Assembly (NCBI RefSeq): GCF_000306765.2
Contig: NC_017941.2
Span: forward strand, 2,604,001-2,668,000
DNA length: 64,000 bases
Direction: 5' to 3'
Source of the DNA: Haloferax mediterranei ATCC 33500
GTDB taxonomy: Archaea; Halobacteriota; Halobacteria; Halobacteriales; Haloferacaceae
In this document: piece by piece, positions 8,243-16,941 of the stretch
How positions within the stretch are numbered: position 1 is the stretch's first letter
Layout: the number at the start of each line of letters is the position of its first letter
The notes under the pieces: generated by a model
Databases searched by the model: none
What the model saw: the letters and a program-made list of their open reading frames with translations, nothing else
What the model was told of the DNA's origin: nothing
Translations under genes and position numbers: made by a program

Positions 8243-9481
8243 TTAGTACTGGTAGTCGGTGAATCCGGTGATGGGACCCGTTCCGGATTCTTCGACGTTC
8301 GTAAGTTTCTCGTGGGCCGCATCGAAGTCAACGCCGGTGACTTCGGTTCGGCCGTCGCGGATGGCGAACATCCCCGCTTCCGTGGTGAGCGACGCGATAT
8401 CGGCACCGGAGTAGTCGTCGAGTTCATCCGCGAGCGCGTCGAGGTTCACGTCGTCGGCGACGTTCATATCGCGGGTGTGGATATCGAGAATGCGGCGACG
8501 TCCTTCGACGGCGGGCTTGGGGACCTCGATGAGACGGTCGAACCGACCGGGGCGGAGAATCGCCTCGTCGAGCATGTCGAAGCGGTTGGTCGCCGCGATA
8601 ATGCGAATCTCGCCGCGGTCGTCGAAGCCGTCCATCTCGGAGAGCAACTGCATCATGGTCCGCTGGACCTCGGCGTCGCCGGAGGTCTTCGAGTCGGTCC
8701 GCTTGGAGGCCACGGCGTCGATTTCGTCGATGAAGATGACAACTGGTTCACGCTCGGCCGCGAGTTTGAACAGGTCGCGGACGAGTCGCGCGCCCTCGCC
8801 GATGAACTTCTGGACGAGTTCGGAGCCGGCCATCTTGATGAACGAGGCGTTCGTTTCGTTGGCGACGGCCTTCGCGAGCATCGTCTTCCCGGTCCCCGGC
8901 GGACCGTAGAGGAGCACACCAGCGGGCGGGTCGATGCCGACTTCCTCGAACATCTCGGGGTTTTCGAGCGGTTGTTCGACCGCCTCGCGGACTTCGCGAA
9001 CCTGTTCGTCGATGCCGCCGATGTCGTCGTAGCAGACGGTGGGCGACTCGACAACTTCCATCGCCTGCGCCCGCGCATCCGTCTCGTCGTCGAGGACGGT
9101 CTGGACGGCAAACGAGTCGTTGATGGCGACGCGGTCGCCGGGCTCGATGTCGTCGTAGCGTAGGTTCGGTGCGAACTCGGTCAGAACTTCCTGGTTGTTG
9201 CCGTGTTGTTTGATGATGACGCCATTGTCGGTCAACTCCTCGACCGTGGCGATGTAGTACGAGGCCGTCTTCAGGGCCTCGTTGCGTGCTTTCATCTGGT
9301 CGACCTCGTCGACCAACTCGGCGTGCCGGTTGTCAGCAGTCTGGAGACGCTGGGTGAGTTCTCGGTTGACCTCGACCATGCGTTCGAAGTGCTGGCGGAG
9401 TGCAGAGAGACGCTCTGCATCCGACATCTCGGGGTCCAGATCGAGATGAGGGCGTTCCGGGAGAGATGGACTCCGTGACAT
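8243..9481 (-). CDS. panB: Proteasome-activating nucleotidase (PAN, PanB-like)
   Basis: This AAA+ ATPase ring unfolds substrates for the archaeal 20S proteasome. The 412-residue protein has an N-terminal coiled coil (about 20-80), an OB subdomain, Walker A GPPGTGKT near 194, Walker B VIFIDEIDAV near 250, and the second region of homology with arginine fingers (NRFDMLDEAILRPGRFDR). The length is what I recall for Haloferax PanB (PanA is slightly shorter), hence the symbol. The extreme C-terminus reads TDYQY, so the penultimate residue is Gln, not the Tyr of the usual HbYX proteasome-docking motif. Confidence 0.94.
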   Translation of the reverse strand: MSRSPSLPERPHLDLDPEMSDAERLSALRQHFERMVEVNRELTQRLQTADNRHAELVDEVDQMKARNEALKTASYYIATVEELTDNGVIIKQHGNNQEVLTEFAPNLRYDDIEPGDRVAINDSFAVQTVLDDETDARAQAMEVVESPTVCYDDIGGIDEQVREVREAVEQPLENPEMFEEVGIDPPAGVLLYGPPGTGKTMLAKAVANETNASFIKMAGSELVQKFIGEGARLVRDLFKLAAEREPVVIFIDEIDAVASKRTDSKTSGDAEVQRTMMQLLSEMDGFDDRGEIRIIAATNRFDMLDEAILRPGRFDRLIEVPKPAVEGRRRILDIHTRDMNVADDVNLDALADELDDYSGADIASLTTEAGMFAIRDGRTEVTGVDFDAAHEKLTNVEESGTGPITGFTDYQY

Positions 9482-9819
9482 CAGTGATTGGACGCACTTA
9501 GGTGTGCGCGTAAATGTGCCTTTGGGTCAGGGAACATTGGTACGCCTCTCGAAAAGGCCATACGTACCGGAATGGCGCAGCACGTCTACTCACCGAATGA
9601 AAAATGCAGTCGGGAGGAAGGTGCGGAGGTATTGGTCTTCAGGTCGCCCCTCGCTCGGCCCGGACACTACTCCTCCGCAAGCTAATAATAGACCGGCCAG
9701 TGACTTGAAACAAATTCGTCATTACCGAGAACGTCGGGAGAACTAGTACGTTACTACTTCTCCCGTATTTTTGGAGCGAGATGGTGGCCGAGAGGCGGGA
9801 CTGTCCGTCGTTCGGTTCG
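9482..9819. other. 338-base intergenic region between panB and the dUTPase gene
   Basis: No convincing coding sequence is present; the short open frames on the plus strand lack family features and good codon use. The left part must carry the panB promoter, reading left. The right part carries a plus-strand terminator-like hairpin (9735-9772) even though neither flanking gene is on that strand. A small plus-strand RNA is possible. Confidence 0.5.
9735..9772 (+). terminator. Hairpin plus T-tract on the plus strand
   Basis: CGGGAGAA (9735-9742) and TTCTCCCG (9758-9765) form a perfect 8-bp stem with a 15-base loop, followed at once by TATTTTT. This has the shape of an intrinsic terminator for transcription moving right, that is, toward the antisense strand of the dUTPase gene. 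Confidence 0.5.
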
Positions 9820-10302
9820 TTAGGGCGTCGGGTCGGTTCGTTCGCCCTGATAGCTCCCGTCGTACGTCTCGTTGTGGTTCGCCTTCGTGAGTACGATTTG
9901 CGCGACTCGCGCGCCGCGTTCGAGTTCGATGGGGTGGTGTACTTGCAGCAGTCCTTCCCCTTTGCCCTCGTAGCCGGCGTCCCAGACGGCGGTGTTGAGC
10001 ATACACGAGTTCCGCATCAGCGACGAGCGAGGATAGATGAACCCAACGTGTCCGTCGGGGATGTGGACCGTCTCGGCGTATTGGAGGACGTACCCACCGG
10101 GTTCGAGGTGGTACGATTCCGTATCGGCATCGGCGAGGTCGAGTTCGCGGCGCTCACCGATTGTCTTCCCCTCGCGACCGATGCGGCCGGGTTCGACCTG
10201 TTCGAGCACCGAGTCGAGTGTCAGGTCCACGCCATTGGGTTGGACCTGTTCGTCGGTGACTGGCGAGATATGCTGTGCGACGAAGGAGCCAGCGCGGTAC
10301 AT
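9820..10302 (-). CDS. dut: Archaeal dUTPase / dCTP deaminase-family protein
   Basis: Hydrolyses dUTP to dUMP, keeping uracil out of DNA and supplying dTMP synthesis. The 160-residue protein has the family signatures QPNGVDLTLD, the nucleotide-binding IYPRSSLMR, and DAGYEGKGEG with the catalytic acidic pocket. A C-terminal glycine-rich tail (DGSYQGERTDPTP) may close over the active site. The length fits the short archaeal dUTPase type better than the roughly 200-residue dCTP deaminase, but the two activities overlap in this family, so deaminase activity cannot be excluded. Confidence 0.88.
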   Translation of the reverse strand: MYRAGSFVAQHISPVTDEQVQPNGVDLTLDSVLEQVEPGRIGREGKTIGERRELDLADADTESYHLEPGGYVLQYAETVHIPDGHVGFIYPRSSLMRNSCMLNTAVWDAGYEGKGEGLLQVHHPIELERGARVAQIVLTKANHNETYDGSYQGERTDPTP

Positions 10303-10471
10303 AATTGGTCAGCGTTGGGGGGGCCAAAAACAGTAGCGAAACCCGAGTCAACACATAAACCTCGGGGACGGTTATCATGGAAGAACCACCAAGGAGTTTA
10401 ATGGTCCTTAGACGCTAGAAACCCGGAGACGGCGGTATCCTTCACGTTCGAAGATAGGGAAGTACGCGGGA

Positions 10472-10478
10472 TTTATAT
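10472..10478 (+). promoter_or_regulatory. TATA box of aconitase gene
   Basis: TTTATAT lies 27-33 bases before the ATG at 10505, the spacing that gives a leaderless or nearly leaderless transcript in haloarchaea. Confidence 0.6.
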
Positions 10479-10504
10479 CCGAGGGCCATCGACATTCGCC
10501 TGTT

Positions 10505-12472
10505 ATGGGACAGACGCTCACGGAAAAGATTCTCTCGGACCACCTCGTCGAGGGCGAACTTACCCCCGGAGAGGAAATTGGAATCGAAATCGACCAGGTC
10601 CTGATGCAGGACACGACTGGGACGATGGTGTGGCTCCAGTTCGAGGCACTCGACCTCGACGAGGCCCAGACCGAACTCGCAGCCCAGTACTGTGACCACC
10701 AGACCTACCAGTTCGACTTCAAGAACACGGACGACCACCGCTTCCTCCGTTCCGCGGCCGGGACATACGGTGCCCACTTCTCCCGACCCGGTAACGGTAT
10801 TTGTCACAACGTCCACAAGGAGAACTTCGCCGCACCCGGCAAGACGCTCCTCGGCTCCGACTCGCACACGCCGACTCCCGGTGGTCTCGGCCAGCTCGCC
10901 ATCGGTGCAGGTGGTCTCGACATCGCCGTCGCCATGGGTGGCGGCGCGTACTACGTCGAGATGCCGGAAGTCGTCAACGTTCGCCTCGAAGGCGAGCTTC
11001 CCGAGTGGTCCTCTGCGAAGGACGTTATCCTCGAGATGCTCCGCCGCGAGACCGTCAAAGGCGGCGTCGGCAAGGTCTTCGAATACTCCGGCCCCGGTGC
11101 TGAATCGCTCTCCGTGCCCGAGCGCACGACCATCACCAACATGGGGACGGAACTCGGCGCGACCTCGTCCATCTTCGAGACGGACGAAAAGACCAAAGAC
11201 TACCTCGAACGCCAGGGCCGCGGCGACGAGTACGTCGAGCTGACGGCCGACGACGACGCGGAATACGCCGACGAAATCGTCATCGACCTCTCGGACCTCG
11301 AACCGCTCATCGCCTGCCCGTCGATGCCCGACAAGGTCGTGCCCGTCCGCGAAGTCGCCGGCAAGAAGGTCGAGCAGGTCCTCGTCGGTTCCTGTACGAA
11401 CGGTGGCTACGAGGACATCCTCCCGGCCGCGAAGATGTTCGAGGGCCGCGAAGTCGCAAAGCACCTCGAAATGATTGTCGCACCCGGTTCGAAGCAGGCC
11501 GGCGAGATTCTGGCCCGTGAAGGCTGGACGGCTGAGATGATGGCGGCCGGCGTCAACGTCTCCGAGGCGACCTGTGGACCGTGTATCGGTATCGGCCACG
11601 TGCCCGCCTCTGACTCCATCTCCCTGCGTACCTTCAACCGCAACTTCGAGGGTCGCTCCGGTATCGAAGACGACAACGTCTACCTCTGCTCGCCGCAGGT
11701 CGCCGCCGCCGCGGCACTCGAGGGCGAAATCATCGACCCGCGCGACCTCGCCGACGAACTCGACGACCTCGAAGCGCCCGGCGTCGAGCTTCCCGACGAG
11801 TACGACGGTTCCAAGACGGACCTCATCTACGCGGAAGACGCCATCGACGACGACCTCATCAAGGGACCGAACATCGGCGAAGTCCCACTGCAGGACCCAC
11901 TCGGTGCCGACATCTCGGGTGAGGCGCTCCTGAAGATGGAGGACAACATCACGACCGACCACATCATCCCGGCAACGTCCGACATCCTCAAGTTCCGCTC
12001 GAACATCGAGCGCCTCTCGGACTTCACGCTCTCGCGTGTCGACGAGACGTTCGCACAGCGCGCCAAGGAAGCCGGTTCCGGTGTTCTCGTCGCTGGCGAG
12101 AACTACGGTCAGGGTTCCTCCCGCGAACACGCCGCGATGTGTCCGATGTACCTCGGCATCGAGACCGTCCTCGCGCAGTCGTTCGCCCGCATCCACAAGG
12201 CGAACCTGTTCAACTTCGGTATCGTCCCTCTCGCCATCGACGAGGAGACCTACGAGAAGCTCGAACAGGGCGACGACATCGAAATCGTCGACGACGTGGC
12301 CGAAGGCGTCAAATCCGGCCAGGAAGAGTTCACCATCCGCGTGAACGGCGACTGGGAAGCGACGGCGGACCTGCACGCCTCCGAGCGTGAGCGTCGTATT
12401 CTCACCGCCGGTGGTAAGCTGCCTCTCACGAAGCAGCAGGCCGAAGGCGGCGCAGCGCCCGCGGACGACTAA
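10505..12472 (+). CDS. acn: Aconitate hydratase
   Basis: Interconverts citrate and isocitrate in the TCA cycle. The 655-residue protein is the short aconitase type. Three cysteines that ligate the [4Fe-4S] cluster are at 297 (GSCTNGG), 357 and 360 (CGPCIGIGH). The swivel domain carries GENYGQGSSREHAAMCP. High codon bias and an entirely open frame suggest strong expression. A large open frame on the opposite strand is a shadow. The downstream region has a small tandem repeat and then an acetyltransferase gene. Confidence 0.97.
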   Translation: MGQTLTEKILSDHLVEGELTPGEEIGIEIDQVLMQDTTGTMVWLQFEALDLDEAQTELAAQYCDHQTYQFDFKNTDDHRFLRSAAGTYGAHFSRPGNGICHNVHKENFAAPGKTLLGSDSHTPTPGGLGQLAIGAGGLDIAVAMGGGAYYVEMPEVVNVRLEGELPEWSSAKDVILEMLRRETVKGGVGKVFEYSGPGAESLSVPERTTITNMGTELGATSSIFETDEKTKDYLERQGRGDEYVELTADDDAEYADEIVIDLSDLEPLIACPSMPDKVVPVREVAGKKVEQVLVGSCTNGGYEDILPAAKMFEGREVAKHLEMIVAPGSKQAGEILAREGWTAEMMAAGVNVSEATCGPCIGIGHVPASDSISLRTFNRNFEGRSGIEDDNVYLCSPQVAAAAALEGEIIDPRDLADELDDLEAPGVELPDEYDGSKTDLIYAEDAIDDDLIKGPNIGEVPLQDPLGADISGEALLKMEDNITTDHIIPATSDILKFRSNIERLSDFTLSRVDETFAQRAKEAGSGVLVAGENYGQGSSREHAAMCPMYLGIETVLAQSFARIHKANLFNFGIVPLAIDEETYEKLEQGDDIEIVDDVAEGVKSGQEEFTIRVNGDWEATADLHASERERRILTAGGKLPLTKQQAEGGAAPADD

Positions 12473-12520
12473 GTCCACACCCAATATTCTCACGTTTTTC
12501 GGCCGGTGAGCGGCCGCACC

Positions 12521-12586
12521 GTGAGCGCCATTCATTCGACTCGGTGAGCGCCATTCATTCGACCCGGTGAGCGCCATTCATTCGAC
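12521..12586. repeat. Tandem repeat, 23-bp period, three copies
   Basis: GTGAGCGCCATTCATTCGAC occurs perfectly at 12521-12540, 12544-12563 and 12567-12586, separated by three-base spacers TCG and CCG. It occupies the gap between the aconitase stop and the rimI-like gene. Confidence 0.95.
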
Positions 12587-12666
12587 CGATTACAAACGAT
12601 ATTCGACCGTAACTCACACACGAGCGAAGCCGCGTGCTTTTCCATCACCGTCACATACCGCCGAAT

Positions 12667-13155
12667 GTGAGGGAGTTCGACGACGCACTCGCCGACAACG
12701 TGGTCATCCGGCAAGCTGACCGCGCCGATTTACTCGACGTGCTCCGCATCGAGCGGGCGTGTTTCTCAGAGCCGTGGCCATACTCGGCGTTCGAGCTATT
12801 CGTCGACGAACCCGCATTCCTTGTGGCGACTCGCGAAAACGAGGTCCTCGGCTACGTCGTCGCCGACGTGATGCCGAACCACGGCAACGATATCGGCCAC
12901 GTCAAGGACCTCGCGGTCCGAGAAGACGCCCGCGGAAACGGACTTGGACGGCGACTACTCGTACAGTCACTGGCGGCGATGACCATCGCAGGAGCGACCG
13001 TCGTCAAACTCGAAGTTCGCGTCTCTAACGACCCGGCGATACGGCTCTACCGGAGCGTCGGCTTCGAATCCGCCCGTCGAATTCCCGGCTACTACGGCAA
13101 CGGGGAAGACGCCTATATCATGGTTCTGGACCTCAGCGAGTGGAAATCTGACTGA
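12667..13155 (+). CDS. rimI: GNAT acetyltransferase, RimI-like
   Basis: 162 residues starting at GTG 12667 (VREFDDAL). It is a GNAT-fold N-acetyltransferase with the acetyl-CoA loop in VREDARGNGLGRRLL and the C-terminal LYRSVGFESARRIPGYYGNGEDAYIM, a pattern typical of ribosomal-protein S18 alanine (N-alpha) acetyltransferases. In archaea such enzymes acetylate the N-termini of many proteins. An upstream ATG at 12634 is possible but lies within non-conserved sequence. Substrate specificity is inferred from family resemblance only. Confidence 0.88.
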   Translation: MREFDDALADNVVIRQADRADLLDVLRIERACFSEPWPYSAFELFVDEPAFLVATRENEVLGYVVADVMPNHGNDIGHVKDLAVREDARGNGLGRRLLVQSLAAMTIAGATVVKLEVRVSNDPAIRLYRSVGFESARRIPGYYGNGEDAYIMVLDLSEWKSD

Positions 13156-13212
13156 CACAAGCGCGGTGAAGTTCGTGGGAGTCCTTATCATGGACACGGT
13201 CGTACTTCGATT

Positions 13213-15693
13213 GTGTCACCGCCAGCCGAAGTTCTCTGTGTAAGTGACGACGGCGGTTTTGTGGATTCCCTCGAATCGTCGTTCGACTCACGTTCCGAGG
13301 ACACAACCATCCGCCACGTCAAAAGCGGATTCGCTGCCTACGTGGAACTTCTCGATGCAGCGTCGGTTATCCACTGTGTCGTCCTCGCTGTCCCGCTCGC
13401 AGACGGTGACGAAGCCGAATTTACCCGCAATATTCGCGAACACGGACTTGACGTTCCAGTCGTCGTTGCGACCGACGACGAGCGCGTCGCCAAGCGGGTT
13501 CTCGACGCGGGCGCGACGGATTATGTCGTGTACGACGACCCCGAAACGCTGTCGCGGGTCGCCACTCGTGTCCAGCGAGCGCTTTCGGAATACCGCTTTA
13601 GACAGTCCCATCGCGACCGCCTCGAACAACAGGAACGAGAAGCAGCGGCCGAGCAGTACGTCCGAATGGTGGACGCCGTCGCCGACGCGGTATACGCGAT
13701 CGACGCCGACGGACGGTTCACCGCCATCAACCCCGCGTTCGAGCGTCTCACGGGACTGACGCGCGAGCAGGTCATTGGCTCGCCTGCGAGTCACATCGTC
13801 GGAACCCACGACCCAACCGACGGCGGTGACGGCGACGACCCAACCGACAGCAGTGATAACGCCTTTGTGGCGACATCGACGCAGATAGTCGAGTTCGAGC
13901 TAGAGACGCCCGACAACGGCGTGGTTCGGGTCGAAAACCACCGGACACCACTCGTCGTCGACGGCGAAAAAGTCGGGTCGGTCGGCGTGCTTCGCGACGT
14001 GACGCAACGACACCGCTACGAGCAGTTACTGGCGACACTTCACGAACGAACACGTGAGATGATGAGTGCAACCAACCGGGAGGCGGTTCTCGACGCCGCC
14101 GTCGAAACCTGTGACGAGGTACTCGGCGACGCTCGAACTGAGTTGTTCGTCTTCGACGAGGACCGAACCGCTCTCACTCGCGTCGGCGAGGAGGGGTCGG
14201 GTCTGGGTGAGAAGCCGCCCAGTAGCGGTATCAGCGACGGCGGCGTCTGGGAGGCGTTCGTCACCGGCGAGGTTCGCGTTGTCGAGGTGATACTGGGCGG
14301 GGATGTCGTCGATGGCGCAGAACAAGTTATCGCTGCGCCACTCGGTCGACACGGCGTCCTCGTCACCGGCCATCCGGGAACCGTCGCCCCGAACGAGGTC
14401 GACGTCGAACTCGTGAACTTGCTGTCTGCCACCGTCGAAGAGTTACTGGAGCGAATCGACGCAGAAACCGAGTTACGCGAGCGCGACAAGCGACTTGCCA
14501 GACAGAACAAGGCGCTCACGAAACTCAACCGGATAAACACGACTATCCGAAACGTCATTCAGTCGCTCATTCGTGCCCCAACCCGTGGCGAGGCACTCTC
14601 CGCCGTGTCCGAGCATCTCGCCGATGCAGCCCCTTACAGCGTCGTCTGGCATGCCGAAGCGAGCGAGGTCGACGACGAGTTCCGGCCACCGCCAGACACC
14701 GTACACGGAGCGGATGCCGCCTACATAGATAGACTCGGTGAGGTAGCGACGAACGCGCCGCTGTTCGGTCTGCTCACCGACGCCATCGAGACGGGCGAGA
14801 TACAGACCGTCGACGACGTGCTCGACGACCTCGCATGGGCGGACCACCGGGGCGATGCGCTCGCCTACGGATTCCGGTCTATTGCAGTCATCCCCGCGGT
14901 TGCCGACGACCGGGTCGAAGCGTTGTTCGTCGTCCACGCAAACGAACAGGAGACCATCGCGAACGAAGACGGCCTCCTCACGGAACTCGGAGAGACCGTA
15001 GGCTACGCCATCACCGCGACGAATCGCGCCGATGCCATGCTGACAGAACGACAGACACAACTCCAGGTCCAACTCGGTGGCGACCGACTCTCACTCACCC
15101 GTCTCGCTCAGCGCGTCGGCCACGAGGTGAACCTCACTGGAGTCATCCCGCAGTCGGATGGCTCCGTCATCGCGTTTATCGTCACCGACGCAGCCCCCGA
15201 CGACGTGGCCGATGCGGGACGGGACGTTGCGACTCGTGTCAGACAACTCTCGACGGATGGGTCAGAACATCTATTCGAACTTCGTCTTCCGCGAGAATCG
15301 TTATTCGAGACACTGTACGCCTCCGAGGCAACGCTCTGCGCACTGCACGCGTCAGGAACACAGACCACGCTCACAGTCGAAGTTCCGGAGCGGATTCGCG
15401 TCCGGTCGTTCGTCGACGCACTCGATACGAACTACCCCGGCACGAGCCTCCTGTCTCGTCGGACCTGTACCGAAGGAGCCACGTCACCGGCGACGTTCGT
15501 CTCCGAGATACGCGATGCGTGGACGGACCGCCAGTACGAGTCGATTCGGGCGGCACACCTCGCGGGATTCTACGAGTGGCCGCGTCGCAGTACGGCGGAG
15601 ACGCTTGCCGAGACGTTCGACATCAGCGCGCCGACGTTCCAGTACCACCTTCGCGCCGCCGAACGGAAGCTTGTCGAACACGTCTTCGAATGA
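13213..15693 (+). CDS. Bacterio-opsin activator (Bat)-type regulator with receiver-like, PAS and GAF domains
   Basis: 826 residues, GTG start. Residues 1-130 resemble a response receiver, but the usual phospho-acceptor strand reads CVVLAVPLADGDE, so the key aspartate seems absent. A PAS domain follows (about 150-260; YAIDADGRFTAINPAFERLTG). Then come a GAF domain (about 290-420), a coiled segment, a second GAF-like region (about 460-610), a linker domain and a C-terminal HTH_10 helix-turn-helix (AETLAETFDISAPTFQYHLRAAERKLVEH). This is the haloarchaeal Bat layout: a soluble one-component transcription factor sensing redox, light or a small molecule. The signal and targets are unknown. Confidence 0.9.
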   Translation: MSPPAEVLCVSDDGGFVDSLESSFDSRSEDTTIRHVKSGFAAYVELLDAASVIHCVVLAVPLADGDEAEFTRNIREHGLDVPVVVATDDERVAKRVLDAGATDYVVYDDPETLSRVATRVQRALSEYRFRQSHRDRLEQQEREAAAEQYVRMVDAVADAVYAIDADGRFTAINPAFERLTGLTREQVIGSPASHIVGTHDPTDGGDGDDPTDSSDNAFVATSTQIVEFELETPDNGVVRVENHRTPLVVDGEKVGSVGVLRDVTQRHRYEQLLATLHERTREMMSATNREAVLDAAVETCDEVLGDARTELFVFDEDRTALTRVGEEGSGLGEKPPSSGISDGGVWEAFVTGEVRVVEVILGGDVVDGAEQVIAAPLGRHGVLVTGHPGTVAPNEVDVELVNLLSATVEELLERIDAETELRERDKRLARQNKALTKLNRINTTIRNVIQSLIRAPTRGEALSAVSEHLADAAPYSVVWHAEASEVDDEFRPPPDTVHGADAAYIDRLGEVATNAPLFGLLTDAIETGEIQTVDDVLDDLAWADHRGDALAYGFRSIAVIPAVADDRVEALFVVHANEQETIANEDGLLTELGETVGYAITATNRADAMLTERQTQLQVQLGGDRLSLTRLAQRVGHEVNLTGVIPQSDGSVIAFIVTDAAPDDVADAGRDVATRVRQLSTDGSEHLFELRLPRESLFETLYASEATLCALHASGTQTTLTVEVPERIRVRSFVDALDTNYPGTSLLSRRTCTEGATSPATFVSEIRDAWTDRQYESIRAAHLAGFYEWPRRSTAETLAETFDISAPTFQYHLRAAERKLVEHVFE

Positions 15694-15836
15694 GGCGTGT
15701 TACCAATTGTTTCTCAGTCAGGACTCTAGGTGAATAGAGTCGTCACAGGAGACACCACTAGTTGGATAGCAGGGAGCGATATATCCACAACTGCCGACAG
15801 GGTAGATGTCGGCATCTCGCCGACGCGAACCGAACC

Positions 15837-16187
15837 ATGGACGAAACTCGCGTATTACAGGGCAATGATGTGGGATGGAACACTGGCACGAGCGAAGAGG
15901 TTGTCGCTCGACATGATTGGGATGGACAAGACACACTCGCTGTGACTGTCGTTTCGGCGACCGCCCAACTAATTGATAAAGACGTTTCTGAGCTTCCACC
16001 ACTCTCCGAAACCATCGACCCGGATGCGCTCAGTCGACTGTTCGCCCCGCTGTCCCGGGAACCAGCGTCGGGCGAACCGATTGTGCGTGGATCGAAGGGC
16101 TCTGCACGCGGGCGAGTCCGGTTTCGGTACGCTGCCTGTGACGTGACCGTCTGGGCCGACGGGACGGTCATGGTCACGTCTACCTAA
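15837..16187 (+). CDS. HalOD1 output-domain protein
   Basis: 116 residues from ATG 15837. The domain runs from about residue 30 (LAVTVVSATAQLIDKDVSEL) to the end (GRVRFRYAACDVTVWADGTVMV), matching the HalOD1 output domain often fused to or found beside haloarchaeal signalling proteins. No DNA-binding or catalytic motif is visible. It lies downstream of the Bat-type regulator on the same strand, consistent with a shared signalling role that is not demonstrated. Confidence 0.85.
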   Translation: MDETRVLQGNDVGWNTGTSEEVVARHDWDGQDTLAVTVVSATAQLIDKDVSELPPLSETIDPDALSRLFAPLSREPASGEPIVRGSKGSARGRVRFRYAACDVTVWADGTVMVTST

Positions 16188-16374
16188 CAGCATCGCGACG
16201 CAATTACCACCACCACCATAGGACACACCACAGAGGGGTGCGCCGTGGCCACTCGTCGGCAGTCCGCACACCACAACCACACCACACCGCACCATTGCGG
16301 ACGCCACGACCGCTTCCTCCCTCTTTCGAGTAAACTGCGACGGGTTTTGGTACACTCAGCCACTACCGGCCGGT

Positions 16375-16917
16375 ATGGGATACGCCTGTCCGGTCTGCGA
16401 CGCACCGCAACGCGACGAGACGCATCTCGCGAACCACCTCGCGTTGCAAGCCATCGTCCACGGTGACGACCACGAGACGTGGCTGGACGAACACGCGCCC
16501 GACTGGGATTCGATGAATCCCGATTCGCTCGGGCCAGTCGTTTCCGACTTCGCGGAGGAACACGAGTTCGACGAAGTGTTCGAAGACACGGTCGACCGCA
16601 CGCAGCGCCACAAGCACGGACACGGCCACGAGCATGGAATCGGACACGAACACGGACACGGTCAGACACCCCAGTTCGGCGGCCGAGACGGGTCGGAACC
16701 GCTGTCCGGTGACGCGGCACGCATTTTCGAGGAGGCGAGGTCGCTCACTGAGGAGATGCAAGACGACGAGGGAGGAACGAATGACGACGAGAGTGGAGCA
16801 AACGGCGACGAGAGTGGAGCAAACGGCGACGAGGGCGGTGCAAACGGCGACGAAGTCGGGACCGAGGATGCCGACCAGCGCAACTCGGACGACGACGCCG
16901 ACGAGAAAGAGTCGTAA
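16375..16917 (+). CDS. DUF5810 family protein: zinc-finger-like head, His-rich and acidic repeat tail
   Basis: 180 residues. The N-terminus MGYACPVCDAPQRDETHLANHLALQAIVHG has two Cys and two His arranged like a C2H2 finger. It is followed by an acidic region and a histidine-rich run (residues about 82-97; alternating HG/HE) that could bind metal. The tail is an acidic seven-residue repeat (ANGDESG). I recognise the head as DUF5810, haloarchaeal-specific with no assigned function. The next gene starts 24 bases later, and four genes from here appear to form one operon. Confidence 0.82.
   Translation: MGYACPVCDAPQRDETHLANHLALQAIVHGDDHETWLDEHAPDWDSMNPDSLGPVVSDFAEEHEFDEVFEDTVDRTQRHKHGHGHEHGIGHEHGHGQTPQFGGRDGSEPLSGDAARIFEEARSLTEEMQDDEGGTNDDESGANGDESGANGDEGGANGDEVGTEDADQRNSDDDADEKES
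16786..16848. repeat. 21-bp coding minisatellite, three copies
   Basis: Units at 16786-16806 and 16807-16827 are identical, and 16828-16848 is a diverged copy. Each encodes seven residues, so copy-number change would keep the reading frame. Confidence 0.85.
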
Positions 16918-16941
16918 GCCCGGCCCTCGAATCGATGGGCG

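Noticed and set aside
9488..9746. Short plus-strand frames in the panB/dut gap
   Set aside because: Two overlapping frames with unbiased codons, no acidic bias and no recognised domain; a non-coding explanation fits better.
10442..12577. 711-codon open frame opposite aconitase
   Set aside because: It is compositional shadow of a highly expressed gene; the aconitase frame has all catalytic motifs.
12521..12586. Possible CRISPR remnant at the 23-bp repeats
   Set aside because: Three-base spacers are too short; this is a plain tandem repeat.
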